Below are positions 13,011-23,211 of a stretch of 64,000 nt of DNA, piece after piece. The translations under genes were made by a program, and so were the position numbers. The DNA comes from Marsupella aquatica. Taxonomy: Eukaryota > Marchantiophyta. Where the stretch lies: assembly GCA_973895155.1 (NCBI GenBank), contig OZ316893.1, forward strand, positions 3,286,001-3,350,000, given 5' to 3'. Below the pieces are notes generated by a model. That model saw nothing but the letters and a program-made list of their open reading frames with translations. It was not told the DNA's origin and made no database searches. Each line of letters opens with the position of its first letter. The stretch's first letter is position 1.

Positions 13011-13340
13011 ATGGCTGTCTTCCTTGAAAATCATGTCAAACGTGCACGCCGGTTGTACAAGAGACTCGTGCGACTCAAAGTTCTCCCCATCGGTATAGGA
13101 GCATTGTGGATGGGTGGTACTGATCCTGGAGATAGGCAGAATCCTCTCCGCATTGAATTCTGCGGAATGAATGATGCAGGAGTTCCAATTCGTTCGAGGT
13201 TGATGTTAACGGCGTGTTTACATTCTTTGGAGTTTTCTTGTAACTATTATTGTCGTCGTCTTGACAACAAGTACCACAAACAGGCTCACTTCTGTTGTAA
13301 GATTTGGAACGAAGACCCTTGGGTGAACCTTTCACGATGA
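13011..13340 (+). CDS. conserved hypothetical protein with GALWMGG motif (palindrome-B block)
   Basis: Function unknown. The frame starts at ATG 13011, possibly as the last exon since AACAG precedes it, and ends at TGA 13338-13340. Its product has a basic helix with LYKRLVRLKVLPIG, the motif GALWMGGTDPGD, then cysteines in C-LHS...CNYYC...FCC and an end NEDPWVNLSR. A homologue lies on the minus strand at 52375-52730, beside a different palindrome. More than half the residues match through the same stop position. Conservation in two separate elements argues that this is a real protein, perhaps zinc-binding through its Cys/His residues. Confidence 0.6.
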   Translation: MAVFLENHVKRARRLYKRLVRLKVLPIGIGALWMGGTDPGDRQNPLRIEFCGMNDAGVPIRSRLMLTACLHSLEFSCNYYCRRLDNKYHKQAHFCCKIWNEDPWVNLSR

Positions 13341-13534
13341 GTGTTTCGACCTTTTCATTGAGGCACGTCTTGTAAGGACATATTTAAATAAACAAGTCCT
13401 ACCCTTGCGCAGCGAATATAATACGTCACGAGTCCTAATCGTTAAACTGTCGTGCAGGGTTGGTACTGTGGATGTGTTTGGTTACACCTGGTGATTGAAG
13501 GTATTTTTATTGGTGGTTTTGGTAGCTCTGCTTC

Positions 13535-13900
13535 ATGGCTGCATCGGAGAATCTAATCGTTGCAAAGATGGGATCCGTTTTAGCCCACAAGCGTAGGAAA
13601 TATATTTGAGGAAAAGTGCCCGGTGTGGAATGCGGAAGTTTGTTGAATGGACTTCCCGATCAACTTGTTGAATCTCACATTTGGCCTCTCCTAGCCTTGT
13701 CTTGCACACAAGATGAACACCTTGGCCTTGACCTAAAACTTCTACCAGAAGAACGATTGACTCGAATGAGAACAATCATTTGTCTTGGAGCCACCTCAAA
13801 GAAATGGAACCATCTTGTTGTTGGTACACAATTTTGTGCGCTATTGAAATATGCACTCCGTGAGATCAATGACAAACAAAATGCTCGCAAGCATTACTAA
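13535..13900 (+). pseudogene. possible F-box-like protein, one internal stop
   Basis: The frame opens at ATG 13535, has one TGA at 13607-13609 and ends at TAA near 13898-13900. The visible part reads LLNGLPDQLVESHIWPLL and, after a charged loop, GATSKKWNHLV. This is the leucine-proline start and S-x-x-W-x-x-L end spacing of an F-box. The product is short (about 120 residues) and there is no recognisable partner domain. The assignment is tentative. It follows the GALWMGG gene on the same strand by about 200 bases and could be part of the same element. Confidence 0.35.
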
Positions 13901-14231
13901 TGCCGACCTTCTCTCAAACATACATATTGCTAGGGTCTTCCAAGAGGAAACTCATTTCCTCCCTCCCATAGATATGCTTGGGTGATTTTCGTATGAGCAG
14001 TTAGATCAGTTTCGTAGAGTTTGGATAAATCTTGGAGAAAGCGGGAAGCGGACAATTCTTGCATGGCATGGATGAGTCTGAGTGGATGAGGCATTGCTGC
14101 GAACATCCGATAAATTTATCGCACTCCTCATTCCTCTAGTCGATTTTGGGTGCTCTAAGGTTTGCTCGAGAAGAGCTTGTAAAGAAACACTTTGAATGTA
14201 ATTGACTCTGCCTCCCCTGACTTCGGGTTGT

Positions 14232-14480
14232 GTGGTTCAGAGTGTATTTATCTGATGTTGGTATTGCAAAAGTGGTTCCTTCATATGGAAGTTGCAATTT
14301 GAAATTGAAGCGATAAATTTATCTGATGTTGGTATTGCAAAAGGGGTTCCTTCATATGGAAGTTGCAATTTGAAATTGAAGCGATAAATTTATCTGATGT
14401 TGGTATTGCAAAAGTGGTTCCTTCATATGGAAGTTGCAATTTTGAAATTGAAGCGATAAATTTATCTGATGTTGGTATTG
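14232..14480. repeat. tandem repeat, unit 71-72 bp, three copies plus partials
   Basis: Each unit reads from TTATCTGATGTTGGTATTGC through TTCCTTCATATGGAAGTTGC to the palindrome GCGATAAATTTATCTG. The palindrome starts at 14310, 14381 and 14453, a period of 71-72. It is the counterpart of the 73-bp array in the MULE: different in sequence, but also built around one palindrome per unit. Confidence 0.85.
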
Positions 14481-15093
14481 CGAAGAGTTTTCTTCATATG
14501 GATAGGAATTTTGAAATTTAACCGATGAACCGAAGGATCTTAGTATTGTCGACTAGTATTTTTGTCGCCCGTAGTTTTTGCGATAATTTTATCGGACTGC
14601 GCATTGCTGTTGAAAGAATGGCATGTTGACTATGGTCACTTGCGGAGGTAACTGGTCAATTGTGGAGGTAACTGCAAGGTAAGTTTGACGAACCGTGCAG
14701 TAATTCTTATCGACTATGATGTAAAATATTTTTGGTAAATATCCAAAAACTGAGAAAATCGAGATTGGGTCGGAGCTTTCGTGGCTCAAATCCGGAGTCC
14801 GATACAGTTATTGCACTTGGCTCGAAACGTGGATATGGATTTATAGTTAAGATCTTTCATATATCTTCGGAGAGCGTGAATATGAGGTTGAGGAGAAAGT
14901 TTTTCGGATCTAATTGTTCATTGATAATATGAATGTTTGTTAGCATGAATTTCATTGGTTTTGATCATTATTAAATTTGCTGTTTCAATCCGAACTCCGA
15001 TACGAATTACATTATTTCCCCAAAAACATGTTTTTGATGAAAAAAACTGCCGATTTTGCGAGATTCGGCGGAAAATGAAAACACACTTCTCAT

Positions 15094-18045
15094 TTAGAGG
15101 AAATAGTTCTCGTTCGGTCCGAAATCGTGTTCATAATAGTCTCCCGCCACAAATGAACTTCCCGAACAAGCGGTCCAGTCAATGAAAATATTCCCACGAC
15201 AGGAGATGAGCTCTATGACAGATTGCATAAACCCAATTGTGAGCCTTCCATTTCCACAGGCCACAAGGTCTAGCATTGGATCAATCTTTAAAGACGGAAG
15301 TCCTATAAGATTCGTAACAGAGGGATCTTCGGAGGGTGACAATGGACGAAACTTGGGGTCTTTGGGGATTGAAGTTTTGCTTGAAACACGGCCGAATATA
15401 TCCAACCTCAGCGTGAAGATCTGAAAAACAAAATAATAGTGAGGTCATGGTAAACAGTTTCAACTAGCATAGTGATACATAATATTAGCGCCTAGCGCTG
15501 GCCAAAAAGTAATGCAGATAATTCTTACCTGAGTATCAGACTTAGGTTTGTACATAGGAAACCCGACGTTTCTTCTTCCTCCTAATGCTGGTTGCATCCA
15601 CGGGTGGAACACTCACATCCTCAGGCGTTGCTGAACCTTCAGGCGGCTCATCATCCTTCCCGGCACTAATTTCACGAGAGGCCTCTGGTGTTACAGTTCC
15701 GGCATTACCAGAAACCAACCCCGCGTCTGATTTTTGAGACCCTGCTAAAAAACGAAATTGTGGTTAATAATAGCGCCGGGCGCTAGCCAACACTATGTTT
15801 CGACAACTAGACAGAACTAGAAAAACAAACATAGGAACTCACTCTTTCGGGTCTCTTTATGAGATCCACTTGGGGTTGTTTCTTGCTTGGCTTTCGCTCT
15901 GGGTTTCTGACTCCTTGCAACTTGGACGACTCGAGTCTCGCAAATCCTTTGTAGCTCTATGGCCGATCAATCTATCTCTTCATTGGTCGCTTGCTTCATC
16001 TCCGACATAATATTCTTTGGAACTATATTCTTCGATAACTTCTGGAAAGCATCTTTCTCCGTATCATCAAATGGGGAACTCCACTTCTCTGTGTCAAGAT
16101 ACCATGGACAATGCAAAACCTCCCAGATTGTCATCTTTCTTGGGGGAAACTTCCCTTCTGCTGGGTACATCGAGTACCCAAGAAAGTCCCCAGACGCTTC
16201 AGACCTCAAAATTACAACGGCCCACTTTTGAAAGGCACCAGGATAGGCCCAAAAATAGGAAGGGTCACTCCTCTCCATTTTCATGTAATATCTATACAAA
16301 TATCTCTTTGCTCTCTTGCGGTTGATATCACTCAAATCCTCCTTATCAGCGTACTTGGATTCCCAGCTGTTGTTGAAGAACTTGGCCCTTACGGAATCAC
16401 CGTACTTTCTAAAATCCTCTAAAATCACTTCCCTCAACTTCTCAAATGTCATGACCTCTCCGACCAGTGTTGAAAGACGTTGTTCTGTACACGAAGCCAT
16501 AACTTCGTTCAAAGACGCATCTAAGAGAGCAGTGGCTATCCCCTCAATTGTATTCCAAACATGCCAGGTGTGACACCACTGCTTGACGGGGTCATCAGAA
16601 ACGCCAAAGGGATGAAAAAACTGTTTCCGTAAGTCGGGAGTACAATGAGCAACGAGAAGTGTACTTTGCAGCTTTGGATCTAATGCCGAATTGGCAGTGA
16701 ACAAGCGAGCTCTATCCATCGTGCAGAATACGGCGTCAGGGACCTTCTCGCGTTTCAGCCGATCAGTAAGACTATACATTTCTGCACAAGTGTCCATGAA
16801 ATCTTCAAACTCTGGGCTCAGCAAGGAAGTGAGCTTAGGAGTTTTCACGGTCCACTCCTTAGTTTCTTCCTTCATCATCTGATTGTGATGAAGATTGGTC
16901 TCTTCGACAAACCATGGTGCACCGGAATTGCTCGCCTGGGTCTTCATCACCTGGAATTGCTGCGAGTAGGACTTGATCTTATTCTCACATAAGATATAGA
17001 CCAAAGCCTCCATTGGCATCTTCTTAGTAAACCAAGAACCTTTTCGGGTCCCTTTCTGAGTCTTCTCAAATTTGGCGTAATTCGCTTCGTCTATGATGGG
17101 TTTATAATATTCAAGATCATGTGCCAAAATCCTCCTGATTCTGTCCGCGTCCAGAATCCAAGAAGACTCTACAACTGCTTGCCCCGTCCTGTGAAATTCA
17201 GCATATTAGAAATAGCACCTGGCGCTAACATAGACCCTTAAACCAAACAGAACATAGAATGCACAGACAGAAACCGAGAAATTTGAGAGTTTCAATCATT
17301 GGTGAGAGACAACTCACTGGTTCACAATGTGCATCGCTGCTTCAATCTCGATGATAGTTTCCTTGTCCCCCTTGAATATTGTGCACTTCACTCGAGGATG
17401 ATACTTTGGATTCTCTGGGCTCTCACTAGTAACTTGTGTCCACAAAAATAGTTGATGATTCCCATCAAAAACTGAGAACATTTTGTCCTTGAGGACCAAG
17501 AAAGCGGGGTCTGCTTCACATTTGGCTTCAAACAATTGGTTCTCCGCAACCCAAATCGGATCCCAGGTGCTCCGAATGTCATCTGTACACAACTGTGGAG
17601 CACCTTCGGCGTCGGATGGTTGGACAAAAAACCGCATGCCTATGGACGAATTGTACCCAGATGTCCTGAAGGAGTCCTTCAGCTTCTCGATTGATTGACT
17701 ATTCCTCTGAAGAGTGCGGACGACCTCTATATGAACGAGACGGCATAACGGAATCCGCGGGGGTTCCTTTGGTAATCCATTCGCATCAACGCCAAACGAC
17801 ATGACGTGCTTTTCTATCACATCGACCACTGATTTCTCAATATCTTTGGCATTCTGGACAGCAAACTCACCGACTTGCTCCATTTTTGCTCGCCTTGGTT
17901 TTGGACATGGAAGCTCTACCTGACTGAGGGGATACTGCGCAGTGGAATGAGTTATCCTTCGACTCAAAACACAACTAGAATACGACGACTCTGAAGACTG
18001 AGAATGGTTTGGTGACCCAGATCCCATTTCGTTATACTCTCTCAC
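15094..18045 (-). pseudogene. MULE-encoded protein with ParB/sulfiredoxin-like fold signature, four exons
   Basis: The exons are 18045-17318, 17188-15843, 15741-15529 and 15420-15094, with GT-AG borders. The exon 1/2 join is in frame. Exon 2 contains TGA at 15967-15969, after which the frame stays open, and exon 3 needs a frame change to enter exon 4. Exon 1 (residues about 95-230) has the ParB-like order: a strand IPLCRLVHIEVV, an arginine, helix SIEKLKDSFRTSGY, strand MRFFVQ, then FSVFDGNHQLFLW (ParB/Srx-type D-G-x-H turn plus helix) and strand VKCTIFK. Exon 2 is a helical region I do not recognise. Exon 4 contains VIELISCRGNIFIDWTACSGSS, reminiscent of the FxGxG loop of N6/N4 DNA methylases but with the glycine changed. 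The gene is divergent from the transposase. All three introns carry the MULE palindrome. It is a candidate sequence-specific DNA-binding factor. Confidence 0.5.
15486..15500. promoter_or_regulatory. palindrome A copy in intron 3 of the ParB-like gene
   Basis: TAGCGCCTAGCGCTG, inside the 15421-15528 intron. Companion copies lie at 15771-15785 in intron 2 (TAGCGCCGGGCGCTA) and 17213-17227 in intron 1 (TAGCACCTGGCGCTA). Each intron has exactly one. Confidence 0.75.
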
Positions 18046-19844
18046 ACACCGTGTTGCGATGTACTCCTGTGCAAGTTGGAATCGTACGGGAGTTTAGTCA
18101 GGAATTAGTTTGGGAGTTCGGAGACACTTACTCGTGTGGAGTTCCTATACGTCTGCCAGCAACCATACCAACGCAATTGAGGCAAATCTTCCACACCTGA
18201 AACAACTCTGGAAAGCCCGAAGTACCTTCAATGTACGGCCGTTGGAAATATTTTTGATGGCATACTCAACCGAGAAGGGTATCTAAGGTCTGGGGGACCG
18301 TTAAACAAATAAGTTTGTAGAGGTCAAACTCGACAAACACCTGGAGAAGATTGGACCGTTGATTAAGTCTCAGATGGATCGACCAGGGTTCAACGGAGTT
18401 GTGTGAAGGTATCCGTTGAAGTTACCGTTACTAAACCCCTAGGATACGAATGGATCCAGCCAGCGAAAGAGCCACATATACCCGTTCAAGTTACCGTTGA
18501 ATCACAGGTGTTCCATAGATAGCGCCCGGCGCTAGTATTGGGGGTTATATTTATGGTGACATTGTCGTCTCCAATAGATCATATAGATCAAAATAATATC
18601 CCTATGAAACACATTTGGAACGCTTATTTTACTAGCGCCCGGCGCTAGCGAAAGATCCGAATATATACATTCAAGTTACAGTTTAATAGCGGGTCTACGA
18701 TAGCAAAGCTAGCAAAAGGGTCCCAATATATACGTTCAGGTTACCGTTTAATAATGGTTCTACCATAGATAGCGCCCGGCGCTAGCAAAAGGGTCCCAAT
18801 ATATACGTTCAGGTTACCGTTTAATAATGGTTCTACCATAGATAGCGCCCGGCGCTAGCAAAAGGGTCCCAATATATATGTTCAGGTTACCGTTTAATAA
18901 TGGGTCTATGATAGATAGCGCCCGGCGCTAGCAAAAGGGTCCCAATATATATGTTCAGGTTACCGTTTAATAATGGGTCTACGATAGATAGCGCCCGGCG
19001 CTAGCAAAAGGGTCCCAATATATATGTTCAGGTTACCGTTTAATAATGGGTCTACGATAGATAGCGCCCGGCGCTAGCAAAAGGGTCCCAATATATATGT
19101 TCAGGTTACCGTTTAATAATGGGTCTACGATAGATAGCGCCCGACGCTAGCAAAAGGGTCCCAATATATATGTTCAGGTTACCGTTTAATAATGGGTCTA
19201 CGATAGATAGCGCCCGACGCTAGCAAAAGGGTCCCAATATATATGTTCACGTTACCGTTTAAGGTTGGGTCTTCGATGGATAGCGCCCGGCGCTAGCAAA
19301 AGGGTCCCAATATATACGTTCACGTTACCGTTTAAGGTTGGGTCTTCGATGGATAGCGCCCGGCGCTATCATTGGGGTTATCTTTATGTGAACAATGTCA
19401 TTTGTATTAGGTCCAATTGATCAAAATAATTGACACTCTTACTTTACTAGCGCCAGGCGCTAGTCAAATATCCCAACCTATATCCGTTCAAGTTACCGTT
19501 TAATAATGGGTCTTTATTAGATAGCGCCTGACGCTAGCATTGGGGGTTACCTTCGTAGATGATATTTGAGTCCAACTTTTCCACTCGTACTTTGCTAGCG
19601 CCTGGCGCTAGCGAAAGAGTCTACTCAAATAAACACTCAATTGTTTCACGACAAACCAAAACATTATATACATTTGATAGCGCCAGGCGCTACCATTCAA
19701 ATTTGTAATTGAATTGATATGAATTATGTTCACTTATGATACAATGTCTCATATACTGTCAAATTGTAATGCCGTTAGAAAACGACAAACATTCATTGAT
19801 GGCCGGTCATTTTGTCGTACTTTCAACGGTTCAATTCGTCACAA
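18046..19844. promoter_or_regulatory. divergent intergenic region of the MULE with dense palindrome A
   Basis: This region lies between the start of the minus-strand ParB-like gene and the plus-strand transposase and must hold both promoters. Palindrome A (TAGCGCCNGGCGCTA or close variants) starts at 18520, 18633, 18770, 18843, 18916, 18989, 19062, 19135, 19208, 19281, 19354, 19448, 19522, 19596 and 19678. That is fifteen copies in 1.2 kb. I saw no coding frame here. Confidence 0.8.
18697..19400. repeat. 73-bp tandem repeat array, one palindrome per unit
   Basis: Nine successive palindromes start at exact 73-bp steps from 18770 to 19354. The spacer reads GCAAAAGGGTCCCAATATAT then a GTTCAGGTTACCGTTTAA-like stretch and GGGTCTACGATAGA. 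A degenerate unit precedes 18770. Units in the middle are nearly identical. The last two share a CACGTTACCG/TTGGGTCTTCGATGG variant, and two units carry GCCCGACGC, a one-base break of the palindrome. Confidence 0.95.
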
Positions 19845-21044
19845 ATGAATTGTCCGGAACCAAAATTCAGGAAATCATTCTCAATGGATTTGCTAATTGT
19901 AATCTCTCGCTCTCCGCCTGGAGACCTAGTGTCGATCCTTCTCCCAAGTCCTAAGAAACATGATCATATTTCTGAGGAATTTCTTGCCACCAGGTTTGGA
20001 ATCCTTGGTGTGAGTATACGCAGAATCGTGATCTCAGGATCAGATGTGGTTGTTGATGCTCATGTCACTGGAGGAGTTCGGCATTGGAGATTGTGCGGTG
20101 GTGTGAGGTACGACATTGTTAGTTTCGGGAAATTTGAGGTACCATCCTTGTCGTCAAAGGATATGATGAAAGTAGATTTGATTGACCTTTCAGATAGTAG
20201 TGATGATCAAGACATTTCAAAGATTCCTGTTCCTCAAAACAATGTGAAAATCGAGGAAATGGATGTGTTGACGAAGGGTGCCAATTTGATTGTCTACCGG
20301 AGGAGTGCGCTTGATACGATTCTGCAATCAAAAGGTCAGAGTGAGATCTCTAGATTCATGCGAAGGAATGATTACAGATTTGAGCAAGTAACAAGCTTGC
20401 CTGGCACGTACAATGGGAATGTTGTTTTTGAGTTGCCTCCTGTTGTTGGAGTTTGTTCAAAAGGTGAACGTCTCCGAGACATGGATCGGGGAAAAGACTG
20501 TTACTATTGGACGCGGATTGTCACAACTTCCGCAAATGTTGTCCCCAAAAAGATGTGGGATTTTGGGAAAGTGTTTTGCACCGGTTCTCTAGAATGTCGT
20601 AACAATTCATGTGAGTTCTGGGTCGAATGTGAAAGGAGGAATGCACGGTTTTGGGGGAAAATTCCTAAGCTTTCCCGTCCGCACGTGGTCGGGCAACTCA
20701 TTCCTGAAGGCGGGATTGTTTGTCATTACTGTTCGGAGCGTCCATTTTGCGTTGAATCATGTCCAGCCATGATGTTCTACATGTACGCATCTTCCAAAGT
20801 TGAAGCGGAATCCGCTAAGCATATGTCACGTCTTGCTATTCACATGGGATTTCATAATCATCCTAGCAAGCAAGTGTTTTCCAGAGAGGCTGAAAAGGTG
20901 GCAAAGATACACTTAGAGAAAGGTTTGAGTTTGAATCCGCGTGCAACTGCTTCGGGTATGAAGAACACAGTCACCGGATCTCTTTTTAAAGCGATGTGTG
21001 AGTCATCGGTGAAAGATATTGTAATAGAGGGGTTAAGTCCTTAA
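19845..21044 (+). CDS. MULE transposase, N-terminal part
   Basis: First coding block of the transposase. I chose ATG 19845; ATG 19884 is an alternative. The early part is not recognised and contains an acidic SUMO-interaction-like stretch (VDLIDLSDSSDDQD). From about residue 220 a cysteine/histidine cluster appears: FCTGSLEC, CEFWVEC, CHYCSERPFCVESC and GFHNHPS. This looks like the zinc-binding, WRKY/FLYWCH-related DNA-binding region that precedes the catalytic core in many MULEs. The frame ends at TAA 21042-21044, shortly after VKDIVIEGLS. The catalytic core resumes at 23212 after 2.17 kb that lacks the MULE palindrome and may be an insertion. Confidence 0.65.
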   Translation: MNCPEPKFRKSFSMDLLIVISRSPPGDLVSILLPSPKKHDHISEEFLATRFGILGVSIRRIVISGSDVVVDAHVTGGVRHWRLCGGVRYDIVSFGKFEVPSLSSKDMMKVDLIDLSDSSDDQDISKIPVPQNNVKIEEMDVLTKGANLIVYRRSALDTILQSKGQSEISRFMRRNDYRFEQVTSLPGTYNGNVVFELPPVVGVCSKGERLRDMDRGKDCYYWTRIVTTSANVVPKKMWDFGKVFCTGSLECRNNSCEFWVECERRNARFWGKIPKLSRPHVVGQLIPEGGIVCHYCSERPFCVESCPAMMFYMYASSKVEAESAKHMSRLAIHMGFHNHPSKQVFSREAEKVAKIHLEKGLSLNPRATASGMKNTVTGSLFKAMCESSVKDIVIEGLSP

Positions 21045-23211
21045 GGATAGAAAAGTTATCTTATGTGAAAAAAATAGTTTTCAATGACCATGTTGAGGAC
21101 CTTGAATGACTATTTAAACATCTGTGAGTATATTAAGCTTGAATCATGCCAAGGTGCATATAAAGATGTTATGGTCCCTCATCCGACTCAATAGTGAAAG
21201 AGGAATAAAACCATAAATGGTTGGTATTGGGAAAATCTGATAGCGAGGAGAGACCTACTTCAAACCCTCAAGCAAAGGTTTAACTTTGGAATTGAGGTTC
21301 AACTTTTCACAAATTTGAGTTAGACGGCTAATTCTAAGGTGAATTAATCAGTGCATTTCAGCAACAAGTAGCTCAATCTTTTATCAAGGTTGTGTTACCC
21401 CACCTTCTAGTAGTTCATGGGAAAAATTACACCAACTAAGTGATGGAAATTGAGGAGTTATTCCAACCGGAATTTGAACCGGTTTCCATCCGGTTTTTGA
21501 GCCGGTTTTTGATCCGGTTTGGACATACCATCCGGTAGAAAAATTACCATAACTCTCAAACCATTTATCCAAATCAAGATCTGTAAAGTGTGTTGGAAAG
21601 CTCTTTCCGATGCGGTTAAGATATATATAAAGAAGTCTGAAAATAGACTCAAAATGACCCACTTAATATTATGAGACTCCAACCGGTGCAACCAAGAGAT
21701 ATCCGAGATTTCCGGACAAATAATGGAATGAAGATTTGAAGCGTTGTTTCCACACCATTTGACCTTCAAGATGTCTGACTAATAGGAAGCATGATCCATG
21801 GCTAAATAACTTAACCAATCAAAATGTTGGATAAGTATGAAAGGATACTATGAAAAGATATACCCATTCATTGGAAGATGGAGAGACTCGATAGTCAAAT
21901 TCTTATTACTCTGGCACTCCTACATTTTACTTACACCAATGGACATTATCTCAAGACCTCATTTTTGGAAACCTTTCACTTTGAAACCAAGAAATGTACT
22001 ACTTACTTCCTATTTTACTACTACCTTTGGAGGTGTCACTTTCATGCCGAACCCTCTCAACTCCATTGATCCAGTAGTAGACTCCACATCGGTGAAACCT
22101 GACACTTCAACTCCCAAAGAGTAAAAAGTTATTCCATCCGGAAGTTGAACCGGCTTCCCATCCGGTTTCCCACCCGGTTTTTGATCTGGTTTAGTGTTTG
22201 AAGCCCTATAAAACTTAGTATAGGAAGAATTAGACTTTGAATTTTTGCTGAGCACTTTATCTCATAGTCTAGTTTCAGACTTTAGCATTACTTTTTACTT
22301 TTACACTTAGGTTAGGAATTGAAGAGGAATACCTCTTCAACTTTTGTTTAGAGGAGACTTGCCCCTAAGTATAAGAGGGAAAGTTTCCACCATTTTACTC
22401 AGACTTACATTTCACTTTTGAAAGTCTCCTTCTTTGAAGAGAAGTAATAGATTCATAATTTTGGTAATCTATGAATTGTGTTTGGAATTTAGTGCGTGAC
22501 CATACTTGCTAGAACCTGTTTGATGTGACTAGCAATGCCATACCGATATTCAGATTGACTGGAAGCGCATGCTTGAGTTCATGCAAAGATCTGAATTGAC
22601 TTGTGTGTTTGGAATACTTATCAAGTATTTTTGGAAGATGCGCCACACGAGAACTCACAATTACCATAGATCCAGAAGAGCAATCTGGAGAGTTGATTAA
22701 AAGAGGAAGCTTGTTCGGAGTGATGAGTACCGCTTGCTTGGACTTGGCCATAAAATTAATACGGGCTTACTTCCATATATCTTTTACAAATTCTTAGATG
22801 GTTGGCTTTAAGGATTAGCTTTAGGCATCAGCCTAATTTAGTCAGACTCTCTGTTGACTCTTAATCGTGCCTAACTTAGTCATAGATTGCTAAGTGGCGA
22901 GAGGAGATGAGACATTTAAGGCTCGCTTAATCTCTCTTTACGCCTCCGGCTTTTGGTTGTTTTGTTATAGTTTTAGAATTAATTATTGCACTGTTGATGA
23001 TGCAAACATCACAATACCTGAGGATGTATTAAAAACTCCTTCCACCTGACCTAAGCATGTCGGTAAAGGCTTAAAATCTGAGATAGGTTAGCTTAACTAT
23101 TTCAAAATATATTAATACAATCTTTTAGGTCTCACAAGCTCTTAACGGGAACGAATTTTGGTTGTTTAAGAGGAAAGTAGTTCATATTTCCTTAAACCCA
23201 ACTCTACAGAT
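21045..23211. other. 2.17-kb intervening sequence in the transposase gene, with CCGGTTT repeats
   Basis: Noncoding and AT-rich. Two clusters of CCGGTTT/CCGGTTTTTGA-like short repeats occur at about 21467-21535 and 22134-22195, each introduced by GTTATTCCA(A/T)CCGGAA. It ends with a pyrimidine stretch and CTCTACAG before the next coding block, so it could be a large intron. Unlike the other MULE introns it has no palindrome A, and its composition differs, so a later insertion into the gene is equally possible. I could not identify clear ends. Confidence 0.45.

Larger units (their letters stand above)
12544..14814. repeat. interspersed palindrome B, SCGATAAATTTATCGS
   Basis: Perfect or near-perfect 16-bp palindromes lie at 12544-12559, 12637-12652, 12713-12728, 12769-12784, 12862-12877 (degenerate), 14107-14122, 14310-14325, 14381-14396, 14453-14468, 14580-14595 and 14799-14814 (degenerate). 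They cluster between the minus-strand acidic gene and the plus-strand ORFs and again downstream of those ORFs. This parallels the way palindrome A surrounds the MULE genes. None of these sites is seen elsewhere in the window. Confidence 0.85.

Noticed and set aside
18697-19400. CRISPR-like array
   Set aside because: Both the palindrome and the spacer are repeated in every unit, so this is a plain tandem repeat in a eukaryotic transposon.
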